Part shown: piece after piece, positions 1 to 9,317 of the stretch
How the letters are laid out: the number at the start of each line of letters is the position of its first letter
How positions within the stretch are numbered: position 1 is the stretch's first letter
NCBI GenBank assembly: GCA_910579675.1
Contig: CAJTUF010000003.1
Span: 62,001-126,000 of the forward strand
Direction: 5' to 3'
Source: an uncultured Muribaculaceae bacterium
Lineage (GTDB): Bacteria > Bacteroidota > Bacteroidia > Bacteroidales > Muribaculaceae
DNA length: 64,000 bases
Translations under genes and position numbers: made by a program
Notes under the pieces: model-generated
The model's input: the letters and a program-made list of their open reading frames with translations, nothing else
What the model was told of the DNA's origin: nothing
The model's database searches: none

Positions 1-2695
1 CGACATCCTCATGGCCAAGGGCGAGAAGGTAGGTCTGGTGAGCGTTCACCTGTTCCGTCCGTTCTCGGTGAAGCACCTCCGTGCCGCCATCCCCGCCACC
101 GTGAAGCGCATCGCAGTGCTCGACCGCACCAAGGAGCCCGGCGCCAATGGCGAGCCCCTCTATCTCGACGTATGCGAGGCCTACTACGGCGTTGAAAACG
201 CTCCCGCTATCGTAGGCGGCCGCTTCGGTCTTGCCTCGAAGGACGTGACCCCCGCCCTGATCATCTCGGTGTACGACAACCTCGCCCTTCCCGAGCCCAA
301 AAACCACTTCACCCTCGGCATCATCGACGATGTGACCTTCACCTCGCTTCCCCCGGTAGAGCCCATCGTGCTCGGCGGCTCGACCTACGAGGCTAAGTTC
401 TACGGCCTCGGCGCCGACGGCACAGTAGGTGCCAACAAGAACTCGGTGAAGATCATCGGCGACAACACCAACAAGTATTGCCAGGCCTACTTCTCGTATG
501 ACTCGAAGAAGAGCGGCGGCTTCACCTGCTCGCACCTCCGCTTCGGCGACGAGCCCATCCGCTCGACCTATCTGGTGACCACCCCCAACTTCGTTGCTTG
601 CCACGTACAGGCTTACACCCATCTCTATGATGTGACCCGCGGCCTCCGCGACGGCGGCACCTTCCTGCTCAACACCATCTGGGAGGGCGAGGAGCTGGCC
701 AAGAATCTCCCCAACAAGGTCAAGAAATACTTTGCCGACCACAACATCACCGTCTACTATATCAACGCCACCAAGATAGCACAGGAGATCGGTCTGGGCA
801 ACCGCACCAACACCATCCTCCAGAGCGCCTTCTTCCGCATCACCGAGGTGATCCCCGTGGATCTCGCCGTTGAGCAGATGAAGAAGTTTATCGTCAAGAG
901 CTATGGCAAGAAGGGTCAGGATATCGTCGACAAGAACTATGCCGCCGTTGACCGTGGCGACGAGTACAAGCGCCTCGATGTCGATCCCGCATGGAGCAAC
1001 CTCGGCCCCGATCCCGTAGTGGAGCGCAACGAGCCTAAGTTTGTGACCGATATCTGCCGCCCCATCAACGCTCAGGACGGCGATCTGCTCAAAGTGAGCG
1101 ACTTCCTGCCCTTTGCCGACGGCACCTGGCAGCAGTCGACCGCCAAGTATGAGCGTCGCGGTGTGGCCTCGTTTGTTCCCGAGTGGCTTGAAGAGAACTG
1201 TATCCAGTGCAACAAGTGTGCTTATGTATGTCCTCACGCCACCATCCGTCCGTTCCTTCTCGACGCTGCCGAGATGGAGGCCGCTCCCTTCGGCGATGCC
1301 GACACCCTTCCCGCTATCGGAAAGGGCCTCGAGGGTCTGCGCTTCATCCAGGCAGTCGATCCCCTCGACTGTCTCGGTTGCGGCAACTGTGCCGACGTTT
1401 GTCCCGGCAAGAAGGGCGTGAAGGCCCTCGTGATGAAGCCTCTGGAGAGCCAGCTCCCCGTACAGGCTTCGTGGGACTACTGTGTTGACCACGTTGCTTC
1501 CAAGCAGGATCGCGTCGACATCAAGCTCAATGTCAAGAACAGCCAGTTTGCCCGTCCTTACCTCGAATTCTCGGGTGCATGCTCGGGTTGCGGCGAGACT
1601 CCCTACACCAAGCTCATCACCCAGCTCTATGGCGACCACGAGATGATAGCCAACGCTACCGGTTGCTCGTCGATCTGGGCCGGTTCCGTTCCCTCGACTC
1701 CCTACACCTTCAACGAGAAGGGTCATGGTCCCGCCTGGGGCAACTCGCTCTTTGAAGACTTCGCAGAGTTTGGCCTCGGCATGTATATCGGCGCTGAGAA
1801 GCTCACCGCCCGCGTGGCAGAGATCATGAAGCGCGCCGTTTCGTGCCCCAACTGCAGCGACCGCATCCACGAGCTCGCCCAGCAGTGGCTCGACAACCAG
1901 ACCAACGCTGCTGTGACCCGCGCCGTTGCCGACGAGATTGTGCCTCTGGCCGAAGCATGCGGCTGCGACACCTGCCGCGAGCTCCTCACCGTGCGTCACT
2001 ACATCGCCTACCGTTCGCAGTGGATCATCGCCGGCGACGGTGCTGCCTACGATATAGGCTTCGGCGGTCTTGACCACGTGCTCGCATCGGGCAAGAACAT
2101 CAATGTGATCGTTGTCGACACCGAGGTTTACTCCAACACCGGCGGTCAGGCCTCCAAGGCTACCCCGCTCGGCGCCGTGGCCAAGTTTGCCGCTGCCGGC
2201 AAGCGCATCCGCAAGAAGGATCTCGGCCTCATCGCCTCGACCTACGGCTACGTATATGTGGCACAGATCGCAATGGGTGCCGACCAGGCTCAGACCCTCA
2301 AGGCTATCCGCGAGGCTGAGGCCTACGACGGACCGTCGCTCATCATCGCCTACGCTCCCTGTATCAACCACGGCATCAAGGCCGGCATGGGTCACGCCCA
2401 GCAGGAGGAGCAGAAGGCTGTTGAATGTGGCTACTGGAGCCTCTGGCGCTACAACCCCGCGCTTGAGGAAGAGGGCAAGAATCCGTTCAGCCTCGACTCC
2501 AAGGCTCCCGACTGGGATAAGTTTGAGGACTTCCTCAAGGGCGAAGTGCGCTATGCATCGCTCCTTAAGGCATTCCCCAACGAAGCCGCTGAGCTCTTCG
2601 CTGCCGCCAAGGACAATGCCCGCTGGCGCTACAACAACTATCGCCGCCTTGCCCAGCAGCAGTGGGGCGTTGACCCTGAGGTAGGCAAGCTCTGA
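1..2695 (+). CDS. nifJ: Pyruvate:ferredoxin (flavodoxin) oxidoreductase, 5' end outside the window
   Basis: Oxidises pyruvate with CoA to acetyl-CoA and CO2 and reduces ferredoxin; a cytoplasmic enzyme of anaerobic fermentation. The reading frame is open from the first bases (codons in phase with position 2), so the ATG at 11 is internal. About 895 residues are visible of the usual roughly 1180. Counting from that Met, two ferredoxin-type 4Fe-4S motifs lie at Cys397/400/403/407 and Cys454/457/460/464. The TPP/cluster domain begins with CSGCGETPYT near 524. The TPP-binding stretch GDGAAYDIGFGGLDH and the NTGGQASKATPLGA loop follow. The C-terminal arm ends in GKL. It is followed by a strong terminator. 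The missing part would hold the N-terminal pyruvate-binding domain. Confidence 0.97.
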   Translation, partial: DILMAKGEKVGLVSVHLFRPFSVKHLRAAIPATVKRIAVLDRTKEPGANGEPLYLDVCEAYYGVENAPAIVGGRFGLASKDVTPALIISVYDNLALPEPKNHFTLGIIDDVTFTSLPPVEPIVLGGSTYEAKFYGLGADGTVGANKNSVKIIGDNTNKYCQAYFSYDSKKSGGFTCSHLRFGDEPIRSTYLVTTPNFVACHVQAYTHLYDVTRGLRDGGTFLLNTIWEGEELAKNLPNKVKKYFADHNITVYYINATKIAQEIGLGNRTNTILQSAFFRITEVIPVDLAVEQMKKFIVKSYGKKGQDIVDKNYAAVDRGDEYKRLDVDPAWSNLGPDPVVERNEPKFVTDICRPINAQDGDLLKVSDFLPFADGTWQQSTAKYERRGVASFVPEWLEENCIQCNKCAYVCPHATIRPFLLDAAEMEAAPFGDADTLPAIGKGLEGLRFIQAVDPLDCLGCGNCADVCPGKKGVKALVMKPLESQLPVQASWDYCVDHVASKQDRVDIKLNVKNSQFARPYLEFSGACSGCGETPYTKLITQLYGDHEMIANATGCSSIWAGSVPSTPYTFNEKGHGPAWGNSLFEDFAEFGLGMYIGAEKLTARVAEIMKRAVSCPNCSDRIHELAQQWLDNQTNAAVTRAVADEIVPLAEACGCDTCRELLTVRHYIAYRSQWIIAGDGAAYDIGFGGLDHVLASGKNINVIVVDTEVYSNTGGQASKATPLGAVAKFAAAGKRIRKKDLGLIASTYGYVYVAQIAMGADQAQTLKAIREAEAYDGPSLIIAYAPCINHGIKAGMGHAQQEEQKAVECGYWSLWRYNPALEEEGKNPFSLDSKAPDWDKFEDFLKGEVRYASLLKAFPNEAAELFAAAKDNARWRYNNYRRLAQQQWGVDPEVGKL

Positions 2696-2721
2696 TAGCC
2701 TCTTCATAATAACCGATAATC

Positions 2722-2782
2722 GACAGGGATCCCGGCTGACTCGCTTTATCAAGGCATCAGCATGGATCCCTGTCTTTTTTTT
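2722..2782 (+). terminator. Intrinsic terminator of the pyruvate oxidoreductase gene
   Basis: Arms GACAGGGATCC (2722-2732) and GGATCCCTGTC (2764-2774) are perfectly complementary. An inner GCTGA/TCAGC pair (2735-2739 with 2757-2761) extends the stem. Eight T residues follow at 2775-2782. The next gene begins only 20 bp later. Confidence 0.9.
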
Positions 2783-2801
2783 ATCACATATATCAAGCAA
2801 T

Positions 2802-3941
2802 ATGAATAAATTGGCAATGGCAGCGACAGGAGTGGCTCTGGCTGCATTGATGGCATCGTGTGGCGGCCAAAGCGGAAGGAACACCGGCGATGTGCCTGTG
2901 ATAGATCTTGCCGGAAGTGTCGACCGCCCCGCCTTCATGGATATTGATATAGCCGATGTGGAGTACACGCCGCTCGACACCGCCACCGCAGCCCTTCTGG
3001 GCGAACACGCCAATGTGATGGCTGTGATGGGCGACACCGCGATAATCCACGAGATGGGCGTCATGGGCGACAACTCGCGCCTCATGCTCTTCAGCATCTC
3101 CGATGGCCGCTTCATACGCGAGATAAAGCATTGCGGTCAGGGCCCGGGCGAGTACAGCTGGATTGAGACAGTGTTTCCCGACCGTGAGAAGCAGCAGATA
3201 GTGATCAAAGGGGCCAACGAATCGGCAAGCCGCTACACTCTCTCCGACAGCTTCGTGGAGGCATATCCCCGCTATGAAGTGAGAAACCGCAAGTTTGCGG
3301 CCGGATCGCTCGCCGGAGGTATAAACATCACAGAGGTGGTCGACGGCAATCTCCTCATCCATCAGCTCGACAGCCGCATGGTTCCGGCCAACACTCTCGT
3401 GGCTGAGGGATTTGACCCGGCATACATCTCAATGGAGATCATAACCTCGGGCGACGAGACCCTTATCAATGTGGTCGATACGCTCTATACCATCCTGCCC
3501 GGACGGTTTGAGCCGGTGGCTGTGCTCGCGCGCGGCGATAAATCGCTCACCCCCGCTGTGGAGAAAGAGGTATATCTCGGCCAGAAAGATTACCAGCTGT
3601 CGCAGGAAGCCCGCAAGAAATATATCCAGTATGTGTGGTTTCTGTCGGACGGGCCCCACATTATGCTGATGTCGATCTACGGCGGACGCTATTTTATCGA
3701 CTTCTTCGATCGGGGGAACGGCGCCCACCTCGGACGCAGTATATTCTCATATGAAGATCCCGAGCCCGGATTGGCCATCGACTGGAACGGCACCACATTC
3801 CACATCACCAATCGCTTTAATGTGACCGACGGACGATTTTATGCGCTTGTGAGAGATGACGAGACCGTCGACGCCGACGGCAACCCCGCCCCCGACGGCA
3901 ACCTCGGCATCGTATCCTTCCGCCTTGCCCCTAAGCGATAG
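2802..3941 (+). CDS. 6-bladed beta-propeller lipoprotein
   Basis: A 379-residue secreted lipoprotein. The N-terminus is a signal peptide with the lipobox ALMASC, lipid-anchored Cys at residue 20. The mature part opens with the family pattern VPVIDLAGSV and carries the blade motif GQGPGEY at about 112-118, shared with two other proteins in this window (14581-15675 and 19442-20563). That motif and the overall length are typical of the Bacteroidota 6-bladed beta-propeller lipoproteins (DUF5128/DUF4934-like), whose substrate is generally unknown. It stands alone, starting 20 bp after the terminator of the upstream gene, with no recognisable promoter in between. A surface or periplasmic binding or scaffolding role is only an inference. 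Confidence 0.85.
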   Translation: MNKLAMAATGVALAALMASCGGQSGRNTGDVPVIDLAGSVDRPAFMDIDIADVEYTPLDTATAALLGEHANVMAVMGDTAIIHEMGVMGDNSRLMLFSISDGRFIREIKHCGQGPGEYSWIETVFPDREKQQIVIKGANESASRYTLSDSFVEAYPRYEVRNRKFAAGSLAGGINITEVVDGNLLIHQLDSRMVPANTLVAEGFDPAYISMEIITSGDETLINVVDTLYTILPGRFEPVAVLARGDKSLTPAVEKEVYLGQKDYQLSQEARKKYIQYVWFLSDGPHIMLMSIYGGRYFIDFFDRGNGAHLGRSIFSYEDPEPGLAIDWNGTTFHITNRFNVTDGRFYALVRDDETVDADGNPAPDGNLGIVSFRLAPKR

Positions 3942-3970
3942 CGACCCTCCGGCATATTATCCCGCCAGCC

Positions 3971-4028
3971 AAAGCGCAGGGCGTCCGGTGCCACCACGCA
4001 ACAGTGGCTCCGGACGCCCCCGCTTTTT
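3971..4028 (+). terminator. Intrinsic terminator after the beta-propeller lipoprotein gene
   Basis: GGGCGTCCGG (3979-3988) pairs with CCGGACGCCC (4010-4019). Flanking AAAGCG/CGCTTT extend the stem, and an inner GCCAC/GTGGC (3990-3994 with 4004-4008) closes the loop. The 3' arm runs into TTTTT. Confidence 0.88.
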
Positions 4029-4113
4029 CTCCCGACAACGCAATTGGAGAGTAAGGGAGTGAAAAAAAGCAGGGGTGGCACACTTTATGGCGCTAAAATT
4101 GTTGTAAAAGTGT

Positions 4114-4121
4114 TATCTTCG
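4114..4121 (+). promoter_or_regulatory. Candidate -7 box for the S41 protease - mfd string
   Basis: TATCTTCG fits the Bacteroidota -7 consensus TAnnTTTG with one change. No clear TTTG lies 19-21 bp upstream. It sits 84 bp before the ATG at 4205 and inside the longer possible reading frame from 4145, which favours the 4205 start. Confidence 0.4.
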
Positions 4122-4204
4122 CGTAACGAAAAGTCGGGGCGCAGATGTGTTCCGACTCAACGCTGTTACTATCTCCTCATAACTTTTACAATAACCGATT
4201 TAAA

Positions 4205-5875
4205 ATGAAATCAATAGCCCGCATGCTCCTTTTGGCGGCACTCCTTCCCCTTGCCATGGGGATGCAGGGTGCTATCCGGAGCCCCAAGAGCGAAGTTGCA
4301 CGCAATCTGGATATTTTCAACTCATTGGTCAAGGAGTTGCAGATGAACTATGTCGATACCATCGACGTGGAAAAGGCCATCAATACCGCTATCAGGTCGA
4401 TGCTCAACGAGCTTGATCCTTACACCGAGTATATGCCTCTGAAGGAGCAGGAAGATTTTAAGTCGATGACCACCGGCGAGTATGGCGGCATAGGCTCATA
4501 TATCCGCTACACCCCCAAGGGCACTATCATAGCCGGTCCAGAGGCGGGATCGCCAGCCGAGAAGGCCGGGCTCCGCACGGGCGACCTCATAATCCGCATC
4601 GACACCACCGATGTGAAGGGCTGGAGCGATTCACGTGTGAGATCGTTGCTCCAGGGAGTGCCGGGCACGGCGCTGAAGGTGACAGTCGATCGCCCTTATG
4701 CCGGTCCCGATTCCATCAAGACCTTCGACCTTGTGAGGGCCAAGATACAGATGCCCTCTGTGCCCTACTATGGCCGGTTGACCAATCATCCCGGCATAGG
4801 CTATCTGTCGGTGACCTCGTTTACCGACAAGACGGCTCAGGAGGTGAAGGAAGCGCTTGAGGCGCTTAAGGGGGGCGATGAGCTCCAGGGCCTGATCCTC
4901 GATCTGCGCGGCAATGGCGGCGGTCTGCTCGATGCCGCAGTGGCTCTGGTGGGCTATTTCGTGCCTAAGGGCACAGAAGTGGTGCGCACCCGTGGCCGCG
5001 GCGTGATGGACGAGAAGGTCTACAAGACCACCGTGTCGCCCATCCTTCCCGACACCCCTCTGGCGGTTCTGGTCGACGGAGGTACCGCCTCGTCGTCGGA
5101 GATCACCTCGGGCGCGCTTCAGGATCTTGACCGCGCCGTGATCCTCGGCTCACGCTCGTTTGGCAAAGGACTTGTGCAGTCGACCCGCCAGCTCCCCTAC
5201 GACGGCTTGCTGAAGCTCACCATAGCCAAGTATTATATCCCCTCAGGGCGTCTGGTACAGGCCATCGACTATTCGCGCCGCAATGCCGACGGAAGTGTGC
5301 AGCGCACACCCGACTCCCTCACCACCGTGTTTCACACCGCAGGAGGTCGCGAGGTGCGCGACGGTGGCGGCATCACCCCCGACTCGCTGGTGGAATATCC
5401 AGAGGTGAGCCGGCTGACATTCAACGTTGTCCGCGACGACTGGGCCTTCAACTATGCCACCCGCTATGCTGCTACCCATCCGTCGATAGCTCCCGCCGAG
5501 GAGTTTGTGATCACCGACAGTATCTACAACGACTTCAAGGCATCGATCGATCCTGAGAAATTTCAATACGACAAGGTGTGTGAGACCATGCTGGGGCAGC
5601 TGCGCGAGGCGGCGCGTCTCGAAGGCTATATGTCTGATTCGGTCTCGGCCGAATTTGACCGCCTCGGAGCTATGCTCAAGCACTCGCTCGACCGTGATCT
5701 CGACACCCACAGGGCTGATATTGAGCCTTATCTGGCGCGTGAGATTGTGGGTCGCTACTACAACAACCGCGGCGAGATCATCAACTCGCTGCCGGGCGAT
5801 CCGGGTGTGACCAAGGCTGCAGCCGTGTTGCTCGACCGCGAGGGCTACCGCCGTATCCTCTCACCTAAGCAATGA
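4205..5875 (+). CDS. S41 family C-terminal processing peptidase (CtpA/CtpB-like)
   Basis: An exported serine protease of 556 residues. The frame is open from 4145, but the ATG at 4205 starts a proper signal peptide (MKSIARMLLLAALLP...GMQGA). A PDZ domain starts around YGGIGSYIRY, with the carboxylate-binding and GSPAEKAGLRTGD motifs. The S41 core contains DLRGNGGGLLDAAV, the catalytic serine in GGTASSSEI and the catalytic lysine in SFGKGLVQ. The family cleaves unfolded or C-terminally tagged envelope proteins. The stop codon overlaps the mfd start in ATGA, so the two are translationally coupled. The C-terminal roughly 150 residues are helical and typical of Bacteroidota members. Confidence 0.95.
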   Translation: MKSIARMLLLAALLPLAMGMQGAIRSPKSEVARNLDIFNSLVKELQMNYVDTIDVEKAINTAIRSMLNELDPYTEYMPLKEQEDFKSMTTGEYGGIGSYIRYTPKGTIIAGPEAGSPAEKAGLRTGDLIIRIDTTDVKGWSDSRVRSLLQGVPGTALKVTVDRPYAGPDSIKTFDLVRAKIQMPSVPYYGRLTNHPGIGYLSVTSFTDKTAQEVKEALEALKGGDELQGLILDLRGNGGGLLDAAVALVGYFVPKGTEVVRTRGRGVMDEKVYKTTVSPILPDTPLAVLVDGGTASSSEITSGALQDLDRAVILGSRSFGKGLVQSTRQLPYDGLLKLTIAKYYIPSGRLVQAIDYSRRNADGSVQRTPDSLTTVFHTAGGREVRDGGGITPDSLVEYPEVSRLTFNVVRDDWAFNYATRYAATHPSIAPAEEFVITDSIYNDFKASIDPEKFQYDKVCETMLGQLREAARLEGYMSDSVSAEFDRLGAMLKHSLDRDLDTHRADIEPYLAREIVGRYYNNRGEIINSLPGDPGVTKAAAVLLDREGYRRILSPKQ

Positions 5876-8800
5876 GCAGGGGAGCAGCAGCGCCCACCCT
5901 CGGGCGGTTGGCCCGGCGCTTCATGACGCGCCCGAGGCGGACGGCCATCGACAAGGCTCTGGCCCGTGGAGCTGAGGCCGACCTGCGGCTCTACGGGCTG
6001 GCGGGATCGGCGGCAGCCGTGGCTCTCAATGAGCTGCTTCCCGAGGGGAGCGGCCCAATGATAGTGGTGGCCGACTCCCACGATGATGCAGGCTATCTCC
6101 ACCACGACCTCAGCCGTCTGGCCGGAGAGGAGGCGGTGGCTATCATGCCCTCGGGCTATCGACGCGATATCCGTTTCGGCCTCCCCGACGCTCCTCAGCA
6201 GATACTCAGGGTCGATGCCCTGAGCCGGCTGGCGGGCGACACGCGGCTGCGGTTTGTCGTGACCTATCCCGAAGCGTTGGCCGAGGGTGTTGCCGAGCGC
6301 GACACACTTGCCGCGTCAACCATATCCATAGCAACCGGCTCGCAGCTCGATCTCACCGCCACTATGAGGCGTCTGCGCGAGCTTGGCTTCAAGGAGACTG
6401 ACTATGTGTATGAGCCGGGCCAGTTTGCCCGGCGCGGCTCGATCCTCGACATTTTCGGCTACTCGCATGAGCTCCCCTACCGCATAGACCTGTTTGGCGA
6501 TGAGGTCGATTCGATCCGCACATTCGACATCGAGACACAGCTGTCGGCCGAGCGTATGGCCGATGTGACGATTACGGCCAATGTGGCCGACGAGGCTTCG
6601 CATATGTCGCTGCTCGATTTTGTGCCCGACACCACAGTGGTTGCTCTCAGGGATGCCGCTTACACCTTGTCGCGAATCCGCGCGCTCAGCGGCGAGACCC
6701 TCTCGGCCAATGCCGAGCTGGCGTCCGAGGAAAATATCGACCGCGACGCACTCAAGCGTCTTGTGGATCCGGATGAGATCGAACGCCGGCTGTCGGCTCT
6801 GCGGCGCATCCATTTCACGGCTGCGGCGATGCCACCCGGGTCACCTCGTGGAGCCATCGACTTCGGCACGAGTCCGCAGGCTCTCTATCATAAGAATTTC
6901 GATCTTATAGCTGAGTCGTTCACGCGGTTTCTTGCCGACGGGCTTGAGATATTTATCCTGACCGAAAACGCGGGTCAGGCCGACCGCCTGCGCGTCATCT
7001 TTGCCGAGCGCGGCGACCACCTTGCCTTTACTCCCGTCGAGGCCACTCTCCATGAAGGCTTTGTCGATCCGGGCTCGAAGATGTGTGTGCTCACCGACCA
7101 TCAGATCTTCGACCGATTCCATAAATACACCCTGAAGAGCGACCGCGCCCGCTCGGGCAAGCTCGCCCTGAGCCTCAAGGAGCTCCAGGCTATAGAGCCG
7201 GGCGACTATATAGTGCATATCGACCACGGAGTGGGACGCTTCGACGGCCTTGTGCGCAATGTGACCAACGGACGCGTGCAGGAGGCAATAAAGCTCACCT
7301 ATGCCAACGACGACACTGTGTTTGTGTCGATCCACTCGCTCCATAAGCTCGCCAAATACAGAGGAAAAGAGGGGGTGGCGCCGAAGATCAACAAGCTGGG
7401 CACCGGGGCTTGGGCTCGCATAAAGGAGAAGACCAAGAGCCGACTCAAAGATATAGCGCGCGACCTGATCAAGCTCTATGCCGCGCGTCTGGAGCAGAAG
7501 GGTCACGCTTTTGCCCCCGACTCTTACCTCCAGCATGAGCTCGAGGCTTCGTTTATCTACGAAGACACCCCCGATCAGGCCACGGCCACCGCCGCCGTAA
7601 AGGCCGATATGGAGGCTGAGCGCCCCATGGATCGCCTGATATGCGGCGATGTGGGTTTCGGCAAGACCGAGATAGCTATACGCGCTGCCTTCAAGGCGGC
7701 CACCGACGGCAAGCAGACAGCGGTGCTGGTGCCCACAACGGTGCTCGCCTATCAGCACTACGACACATTCTCGCGGCGACTGAAGGAGTTTCCGGTGAGG
7801 GTGGAATATCTGTCGAGGGCACGCACGGCAGCCCAGACGCGTCAGATCCTCGCCGATCTGGCAGCGGGCAAGATAGATATAGTGATAGGCACTCACAAGC
7901 TCATAGGCAAGAGCGTGAAATTCAAGGATCTCGGACTGCTTGTAGTCGACGAGGAGCAGAAATTTGGAGTGGCTGTAAAGGAGAAGCTCAAGCAGATGAA
8001 GACCTCGGTCGACACTCTCACCATGAGCGCCACTCCCATACCGCGCACCCTCCAATTCTCGCTCATGGGAGCGCGCGACCTGTCGAGCATCAACACCCCG
8101 CCCCCCAACCGCTACCCGATAGTCACCACGGTAGATATTATCAGCGATGAACTGCTGGCCGAGGCCATAAATTTCGAGATGGCCCGCAACGGGCAGGTGT
8201 TTGTGGTCAACCCCCGCATAGAGGGGCTGATCGACCTTGAGGCGCGCATCAGGCGTCTGGTGCCCGATGCCCGTACAGTGGTGGGCCACGGACAGATGCC
8301 CCCTGAGACACTTGAGAAGACCATCATCGACTTCGCCGCCCACGACTACGACATACTCCTCTCCACCACCATAATAGAGAGCGGAATAGATATGCCCCGC
8401 GTCAACACCATCATAATCAACGATGCCCACCGCTTCGGCCTCTCGGAGCTTCATCAGCTGCGCGGACGTGTCGGTCGGTCGTCGCGCAAGGCATTCTGCT
8501 ATCTGCTCACCCCGCCGGGCATGCCGCTGACCCCCACGGCCCGGCGTCGCCTTCAGGCCATAGAGAGCTTCAGCGACCTCGGGTCGGGCATAAGCATAGC
8601 CATGCAGGATCTCGACATACGCGGTGCGGGCAATCTGCTCGGAGCCGAACAGAGCGGATTCATAGCCGACTTGGGCTATGAGACCTACCAACGCATCCTC
8701 AAGGAGGCGGTGACGGAGCTGCGCACTCAGGAGTTTCCCGAGCTCGTGGCAACTCCGGAAGGATCGCAGAGCGCATCAGGCGGTGCCGCTGTCGCGCCCG

Positions 8801-9282
8801 GCGACTTTGATTTTGTGGCCGACACCACTATCGAGAGCGACATGGAACTGCTGCTGCCCCCCACCTATGTGCCCCACGACAGCGAGCGCATAGCCCTCTA
8901 CCGGGAGCTCGATGCGATAGAGCGCGAGAGCGATCTTGTGGCTTTCCGCAACCGATTGATCGACCGCTTCGGCAAGATGCCGGATGTGGCTGCCGAGCTG
9001 CTGCGCATTCCCACCCTGCGCTCGCTTGCCAAGCGCCTCGGCATTGAAAAGGTGGTGCTCAAGCAAGACAATATGTATCTCTATCTCGTGGGCGACGACA
9101 ACCGTGCCTATTATGCCAGCAACGCCTTCGGGCGCATACTCAGCTATCTGAGCACCCACACCTCGCGCACCCGTCTGCGTCAGCGCGACGAGCGCCGCTC
9201 CATAGCCATATCGGGAGTGGAGAGCGTGGAGAGCGCCGTGGCTATCCTCAATGAGATCTCCTCGCTCAACCCTGCCGGTTGA
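5872..9282 (+). CDS. mfd: Transcription-repair coupling factor
   Basis: An ATP-dependent translocase that removes RNA polymerase stalled at DNA lesions and recruits UvrA; cytoplasmic. It is 1136 residues, normal length. The N-terminal UvrB-like module (about 20-330) is followed by a CarD/RID RNA-polymerase-binding domain around IEPGDYIVHIDHGVGRFDG (about 440-500). The RecG-like helicase has Walker A GDVGFGKTE near 590 and Walker B VVDEEQKFG near 692. SATPIPRTLQ and QLRGRVGRS are motifs III and VI. The C-terminal TRCF domain covers about 980-1090. The ATG overlaps the stop of the protease gene (ATGA), an unusual partner for mfd that may only reflect co-transcription. Confidence 0.98.
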   Translation: MSRGAAAPTLGRLARRFMTRPRRTAIDKALARGAEADLRLYGLAGSAAAVALNELLPEGSGPMIVVADSHDDAGYLHHDLSRLAGEEAVAIMPSGYRRDIRFGLPDAPQQILRVDALSRLAGDTRLRFVVTYPEALAEGVAERDTLAASTISIATGSQLDLTATMRRLRELGFKETDYVYEPGQFARRGSILDIFGYSHELPYRIDLFGDEVDSIRTFDIETQLSAERMADVTITANVADEASHMSLLDFVPDTTVVALRDAAYTLSRIRALSGETLSANAELASEENIDRDALKRLVDPDEIERRLSALRRIHFTAAAMPPGSPRGAIDFGTSPQALYHKNFDLIAESFTRFLADGLEIFILTENAGQADRLRVIFAERGDHLAFTPVEATLHEGFVDPGSKMCVLTDHQIFDRFHKYTLKSDRARSGKLALSLKELQAIEPGDYIVHIDHGVGRFDGLVRNVTNGRVQEAIKLTYANDDTVFVSIHSLHKLAKYRGKEGVAPKINKLGTGAWARIKEKTKSRLKDIARDLIKLYAARLEQKGHAFAPDSYLQHELEASFIYEDTPDQATATAAVKADMEAERPMDRLICGDVGFGKTEIAIRAAFKAATDGKQTAVLVPTTVLAYQHYDTFSRRLKEFPVRVEYLSRARTAAQTRQILADLAAGKIDIVIGTHKLIGKSVKFKDLGLLVVDEEQKFGVAVKEKLKQMKTSVDTLTMSATPIPRTLQFSLMGARDLSSINTPPPNRYPIVTTVDIISDELLAEAINFEMARNGQVFVVNPRIEGLIDLEARIRRLVPDARTVVGHGQMPPETLEKTIIDFAAHDYDILLSTTIIESGIDMPRVNTIIINDAHRFGLSELHQLRGRVGRSSRKAFCYLLTPPGMPLTPTARRRLQAIESFSDLGSGISIAMQDLDIRGAGNLLGAEQSGFIADLGYETYQRILKEAVTELRTQEFPELVATPEGSQSASGGAAVAPGDFDFVADTTIESDMELLLPPTYVPHDSERIALYRELDAIERESDLVAFRNRLIDRFGKMPDVAAELLRIPTLRSLAKRLGIEKVVLKQDNMYLYLVGDDNRAYYASNAFGRILSYLSTHTSRTRLRQRDERRSIAISGVESVESAVAILNEISSLNPAG

Positions 9283-9317
9283 TATCTACTCTGTTTACCA
9301 ATCCATTCAATATCGCC

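Noticed and set aside
6841..8691. 616-codon open frame on the minus strand inside mfd
   Set aside because: It is antisense to conserved helicase motifs of mfd, has no recognisable domains and arises from high-GC codon bias.
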